Source: Dichotomocladium elegans (Eukaryota > Mucoromycota > Mucoromycetes > Mucorales > Lichtheimiaceae). Taken from it: a stretch of 64,000 nucleotides of DNA. Below the pieces are notes generated by a model. The model had not been told where the DNA came from, did not search any database, and saw only the letters and a program-made list of their open reading frames with translations. The translations under genes were made by a program, and so were the position numbers. The stretch lies in NCBI GenBank assembly GCA_025716815.1, contig JAIXMN010000001.1, forward strand, positions 1,426,001 to 1,490,000. The letters are read 5' to 3'. This document shows, one piece after another, positions 60,701 through 64,000 of this stretch. Position 1 is the stretch's first letter; the number at the start of each line of letters is the position of its first letter.

Positions 60701-61857
60701 TCCACCCAAAGGGATTCCAGCATTTTCGAACCCATAATAAGCGCGTTGGGCATCATATTGGGGGCGAGGATGATACTAAAGGGATAACTTATTAGAACCA
60801 TCTGCGGATAATACTTCCATGGCTGGTCAAGATTGCTTACATAGGACTGCGGAGGGATGTGGCCAGAAGCTGAGCTCCCCCAACCGTGGGCCATATGCTG
60901 ATTAGGCGAAGGAGTTGACCCCATGTGGGGAGATATATTCTTCTTTGTGTGAATATAGCCACCAGATTGTGTGTTCATGGTGTTTGCTGAATGCTTATTC
61001 GGGTTATATTGGTGTCGCTGACCGCTGTAGTGTCTGCTACCGTTATTATTATTGTACCCCTGTTGCTGTTGTGGCTGCTGCTGGGAATCCGACTGGCTCG
61101 ACTGAGCGGACTCTCTACGCTGCTGAGGTACGAAAGGCTGACTCTCGAACTTCATCTTGGGTGATTGTCAGATCCATGCGACACTTGCTTTCGTGATCCC
61201 ATTACTTACTGTTGTCCCGGACAGAGTGCCAAAAGTGATCCCAGAAGGAGAAGCAGGAGCTCCTGTCGTATTGGAAGTCTCCCCGGATTTAGCGGTGGGA
61301 GTCCGTGAAGAAAGATCGATGTCCTGGTTGATGGATCCAAACTGAATTGGAGCTGTCGACCGAGAAAAAAGGATCAGTCTCGTCGTAGTCAGAATTGCCC
61401 AGTAACTTACCGGCATCAGTAGGAGGTGCCCGCGGCAGCTGCACCGTGTTTCGGGAGGCGCTTTTGCCGGTGCCACTCGGTGAAGGTACAGCGTTGGGGC
61501 TGTTCTTATGCCTGATGCGAGCAAAGAGATTGTTAAAGATTAGCGTTTTATATTGGCCGGATCACAGCGTCGTCATCACAATCATAACACGTACTGCTCC
61601 TTTGATGCAGCGGGAAGCTGTTGCCCACCAGAGGCGGCAGGGCTAGTGGAGCCGTTGGAGTTCAATGGTGTACTTCCATTCGTGACTTTGGTTGGGGTGG
61701 TGGGAGCACTGACGGCGTTGTTTACCGATGTAGTTGTAGGAGACGAGGGTTGATCTTGAATCTGTGAACTTCGTTTCACTGCCGCTGCGTAATTGAACAC
61801 TGCTTTTTTAGTCGATGTGCCGTTGTTGGTCTCGGATGTTGTGGAAGGTCTATTCAT
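57757..61857 (-). CDS. Translation initiation factor eIF4G
   Basis: Scaffold of the eIF4F cap-binding complex, linking eIF4E, eIF4A and poly(A)-binding protein; about 1,200 residues. The N-terminus (MNRPSTTSETNNGTS) and following exons are low-complexity, Ser/Thr/Gln/Pro-rich. A charged segment made of about 18 copies of an 8-residue unit (EEAERKAK type) lies at about 60045-60495. Downstream of it, KYDSKFLLQFQPL fits the eIF4E-binding consensus Y-x4-L-hydrophobic. An Arg/Gly-rich RNA-binding region precedes the MIF4G domain (about 58490-59300): VKGLLNKLTIEKFDSISDQI, AMWAQLCEKLCNNM, FRKYLLNRCQSDFERGW and FIGELFKRRMLTDRIM. The C-terminus is Ser-rich, then an Asp/His run from GTCATG-like repeats, with the stop at 57757-57759. 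No MA3 domain is present, as in yeast eIF4G. Confidence 0.94.
60045..60495 (-). repeat. 24-base tandem repeat in the eIF4G gene
   Basis: About 18 head-to-tail copies of a 24-base unit (gcctcttccttggccttgcg plus ttca on the + strand), differing mainly at the bases giving Arg, Leu or Cys in the AE-x-KAKEE octad. Because the unit is a multiple of three, several frames on both strands stay open through the array. Those frames are artefacts. Confidence 0.95.
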
Positions 61858-62719
61858 GAGTTGAAATCAAAAGTGCATATCCTAGCAGGACCTAGTAATG
61901 GCTTTGGAAGAGATAGCGAGAACATAGGAATAGATCAGTTAAGTGGTTCATGAGACGTTAAGGGTAATTTACTTTGCTGTGGTTTTGTTTTTTTTAAAAA
62001 AAAACGGTGCAGGACAAGAGCAAACTAGTGGGGGGTGCACCGAGGTTGCTGAAAGGGAAAGAAAAAACTTTTTCATCTCACACTGTTTTAGCAGGTTTGA
62101 TGCGAGCCGTCACTCCTGTAAATTTTGGTTATACTCTTATCTCACTGGGCATATCTCGATACCTACCCTCTTTTTATCCACAACCAGATGTCCTCTTTCT
62201 GCTAAAGGCCCTATTCATGAACAAAAGTAAAGTGGTTCATCGATTTGGCCATCGTCCGTATCTCACATTATGACACCTTGGTAGTCAACGAGTACGTCAT
62301 CGTGCTGCTGTGGGCCTTCATGCCTGGCCTCATACATCGGCTTGCTGCGCAAATCCGAATCATGGGTTATCCGACAGCGTCACCTGACTGCCATTAACCT
62401 CCCAAGATAGTTGGGCGTTATTCAAACATTTCAAAGCCTTGAGTGCGGTTATTGTCCGTCAACTTTCAGAAAAATTAGCTAGATATGAGTGTCCGCATCG
62501 GATACCACGCGCCAACCTCTCGGAGAAATCCAGTGCGTATGCGTGTTTGTGGGTGTGGTGTGAACATCCGGGCTGTGATCGAAAAAAAACAGGTTTCCCT
62601 GACCCATGCGGATACACGCCAAATTTAACGTGGCTTGGACAGCGGTCAACTGCCACCCTCCCGGGCAATATCGACCAAAAAAGGAAATTCTCTTTCATCG
62701 TATTTAAGTTGCCCCATCA
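61858..62719. promoter_or_regulatory. Divergent promoter of eIF4G and P450 genes
   Basis: About 860 bases between two divergent start codons. Several open stretches occur on the + strand, but none shows a family motif or a good codon pattern. T- and A-runs lie at about 61985-62004. No specific operator can be named. Confidence 0.4.
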
Positions 62720-64000
62720 ATGGAGGAAAACATTGTACGAACTTCTTCCTACCTACTTATAATGCTCAACCTCTTTATCAATATTGACCGCCAAACATGG
62801 GTTCTTTTGGTCACAGCGACCGTTGGAATTACAGCATGCAGTCTGTACTTGCGACACGCCAGGTCTGCGCGGCCAAAAGATGCCATTCCTCATGTGCCTT
62901 ATAAGTATCCGTTCATTGGTTCGACCCTGGAATATCACAAAGATCCAGTTCAATTTACCAAAAAATGGACCGAACGATACGGCCCGACTTTTCGATTCCA
63001 TTTTAACGGCTCGGTAACATGAAAGAATGTTTTGGTACCGTGCTCCATCCAGACTATTAATCACGCTATGTCTCTTCTCTAGTCTGTGCTGGTGGTGGGC
63101 GGCCCAATGGTGCAAGAGATCTTCAACAATCCCGATATGAGTTTCCAAGAAAGCAACAAAATTGTAAGCGGTCAATCAACCGTATAGATACCCCCCATAA
63201 TATATCTTCTACCAGGCCTTTGATTAAACGATTCTGTGCGTATTTGTTTAGCTCTTTGATATTGGCTTGTTCATCCGGAAGGACAAATCGTTTGAATTCC
63301 CACCATCCGCATACAGGGATATGATATTGAAGGGAATGACAAGTCAGTTCAATAACTATGCTGAACGCATCCGCGAGGAATGCACTTGCGTTCTCGATCA
63401 AGCAGTTGGAAATCAGCCAGGTACATAGCACCTCGGACAATCTACTACAAGTCTGACAGCGCGCGTCTCATGTTAACATTCATATACAGTGACTATAGCC
63501 GGTTGCTATCGTCTTGCACGGTCGCTAGTAACACGCGTAGGCGCTGCCGTCATAGGCAGCAAATGTATCTTGTCCAATCCACAATTTATGGAGGCATTTG
63601 AGATGACGGCTGATAATGGACTGACCGATATTCTTTGGGCCATGCCAATTCGGGTACTCTTTCCGAAATGGGCTCACACTTTGTATAAGAAGTAAATACA
63701 AGGAATCTGGCTTCAGTAGAGCGTCCGATTGCTGAACATCCATCGTAGATTTGCCTACCCACGCTTCAACTCGGTGCGGCGTCGGCACATGGCCATGGTA
63801 AAAGCGCTGGGGCCGGTGATCGAGATGCGGCGCCTTCATCCAGAGAACTACGAAGATATCATGCAATTCATGATCAGCAACTACTTGATGGGACTTGATC
63901 ATGAGACCGTTGTCTTGACCATAGCGAACTGGCTTCTTGTTATGGCGTTCCTTAACAACCTCACGACCACTCTGGCTCTCACGAGCATTATTGGCCTGCT
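62720..64000 (+). CDS. Cytochrome P450 monooxygenase (3' end beyond window)
   Basis: N-terminal half of a microsomal P450. It starts MEENIVRTSSYLLIMLNLFI and has a membrane anchor (TWVLLVTATVGITACSLYL), then the Pro-rich hinge IPHVPYKYPFIGSTLEYHKD typical of fungal P450s. Exons continue SVLVVGGPMVQEIFNN, FDIGLFIRKDKSFEFPPSA, LVTRVGAAVIGSKCILSNP, FAYPRFNSVRRRHMAMVKAL, and an I-helix-like segment NWLLVMAFLNNLTTTLALTS at the window edge. Introns fit at about 63014-63082, 63163-63250, 63421-63488 and 63693-63747. The haem-binding Cys region lies outside. The layout resembles fungal ent-kaurene-oxidase-like families, but the substrate is unknown. The I-helix reads NNLTTT where AGxDT or AAxHTT is usual. 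Confidence 0.85.

Noticed and set aside
59982..60737. Long + strand open frame (251 codons) opposite the eIF4G gene, and similar ones at 59990-60595 (+) and 60022-60546 (-)
   Set aside because: They exist only because the 24-base repeat has no stop in several frames; the products are simple SSLAL, LFLGL or RPRKRLN repeats and the true frame has eIF4G motifs on both sides.

Overview
This window is nuclear DNA from a filamentous fungus, most likely an early-diverging one of the Mucoromycota (Mucorales type). The evidence is the density of short GT-AG introns of about 55 to 130 bases, an animal/plant-type ferritin (absent from most Ascomycota and Basidiomycota), a full-length neurofibromin-type RasGAP, a decayed Fanzor-type nuclease gene, and long CAG/CAA homopolymer tracts in many proteins. 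The species cannot be named from the sequence. Both edges cut genes: a YAK1-type kinase on the left and a cytochrome P450 on the right.

Layout. 1-3717 (-): Yak1/DYRK kinase, 3' end missing. 4371-7555 (+): AFG2/Drg1 AAA-ATPase. 7802-8660 (-): ferritin. 9004-10937 (+): fucosyltransferase-like type II membrane protein. 10938-14068: about 3.1 kb with no recognisable gene. 14069-15534 (+): two-finger C2H2 regulator. 16093-16675 (+): small DUF1279-like mitochondrial membrane protein. 16759-19177 (-): RBM39/Rsd1-type splicing factor. 19653-20311 (+): GXWXG/DUF4334 protein. 20855-23949 (+): UTP14. 24709-33906 (+): neurofibromin/IRA RasGAP. About 34200-34970 (+): inverted, truncated pseudogene copy of the next gene. 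35102-38916 (-): coiled-coil protein of unknown function. 39162 to about 41031 (-): mitochondrial GatA. 42192-44195 (+): decayed Fanzor-type gene. 44586-45620 (-): DMAP1-binding-domain protein. 45864-47939 (-): Rab geranylgeranyltransferase alpha. 48179-51632 (-): LIM-C1-RhoGAP. About 52480-53645 (-): unresolved coding-like stretch. 54533-57226 (-): Cla4-type PAK. 57757-61857 (-): eIF4G. 62720-64000 (+): P450.

The genes are mostly housekeeping and signalling. AFG2 and UTP14 both serve ribosome biogenesis. eIF4G and GatA serve cytosolic and mitochondrial translation. Yak1, the neurofibromin-like RasGAP, the Cla4 PAK and the LIM-RhoGAP belong to Ras/PKA and Rho/Cdc42 growth control. They are interspersed with unrelated genes and I see no functional cluster.

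The points most worth following are: the Fanzor relic, which keeps recognisable RuvC and zinc-ribbon motifs and an intron; an inverted pseudogene that kept the parent's introns; an apparent 2-base microexon near the start of the neurofibromin gene; and three separate introns that appear to use GC instead of GT at the donor. Exon boundaries were worked out by eye from frame continuity and family motifs. They are good where stated and provisional elsewhere.
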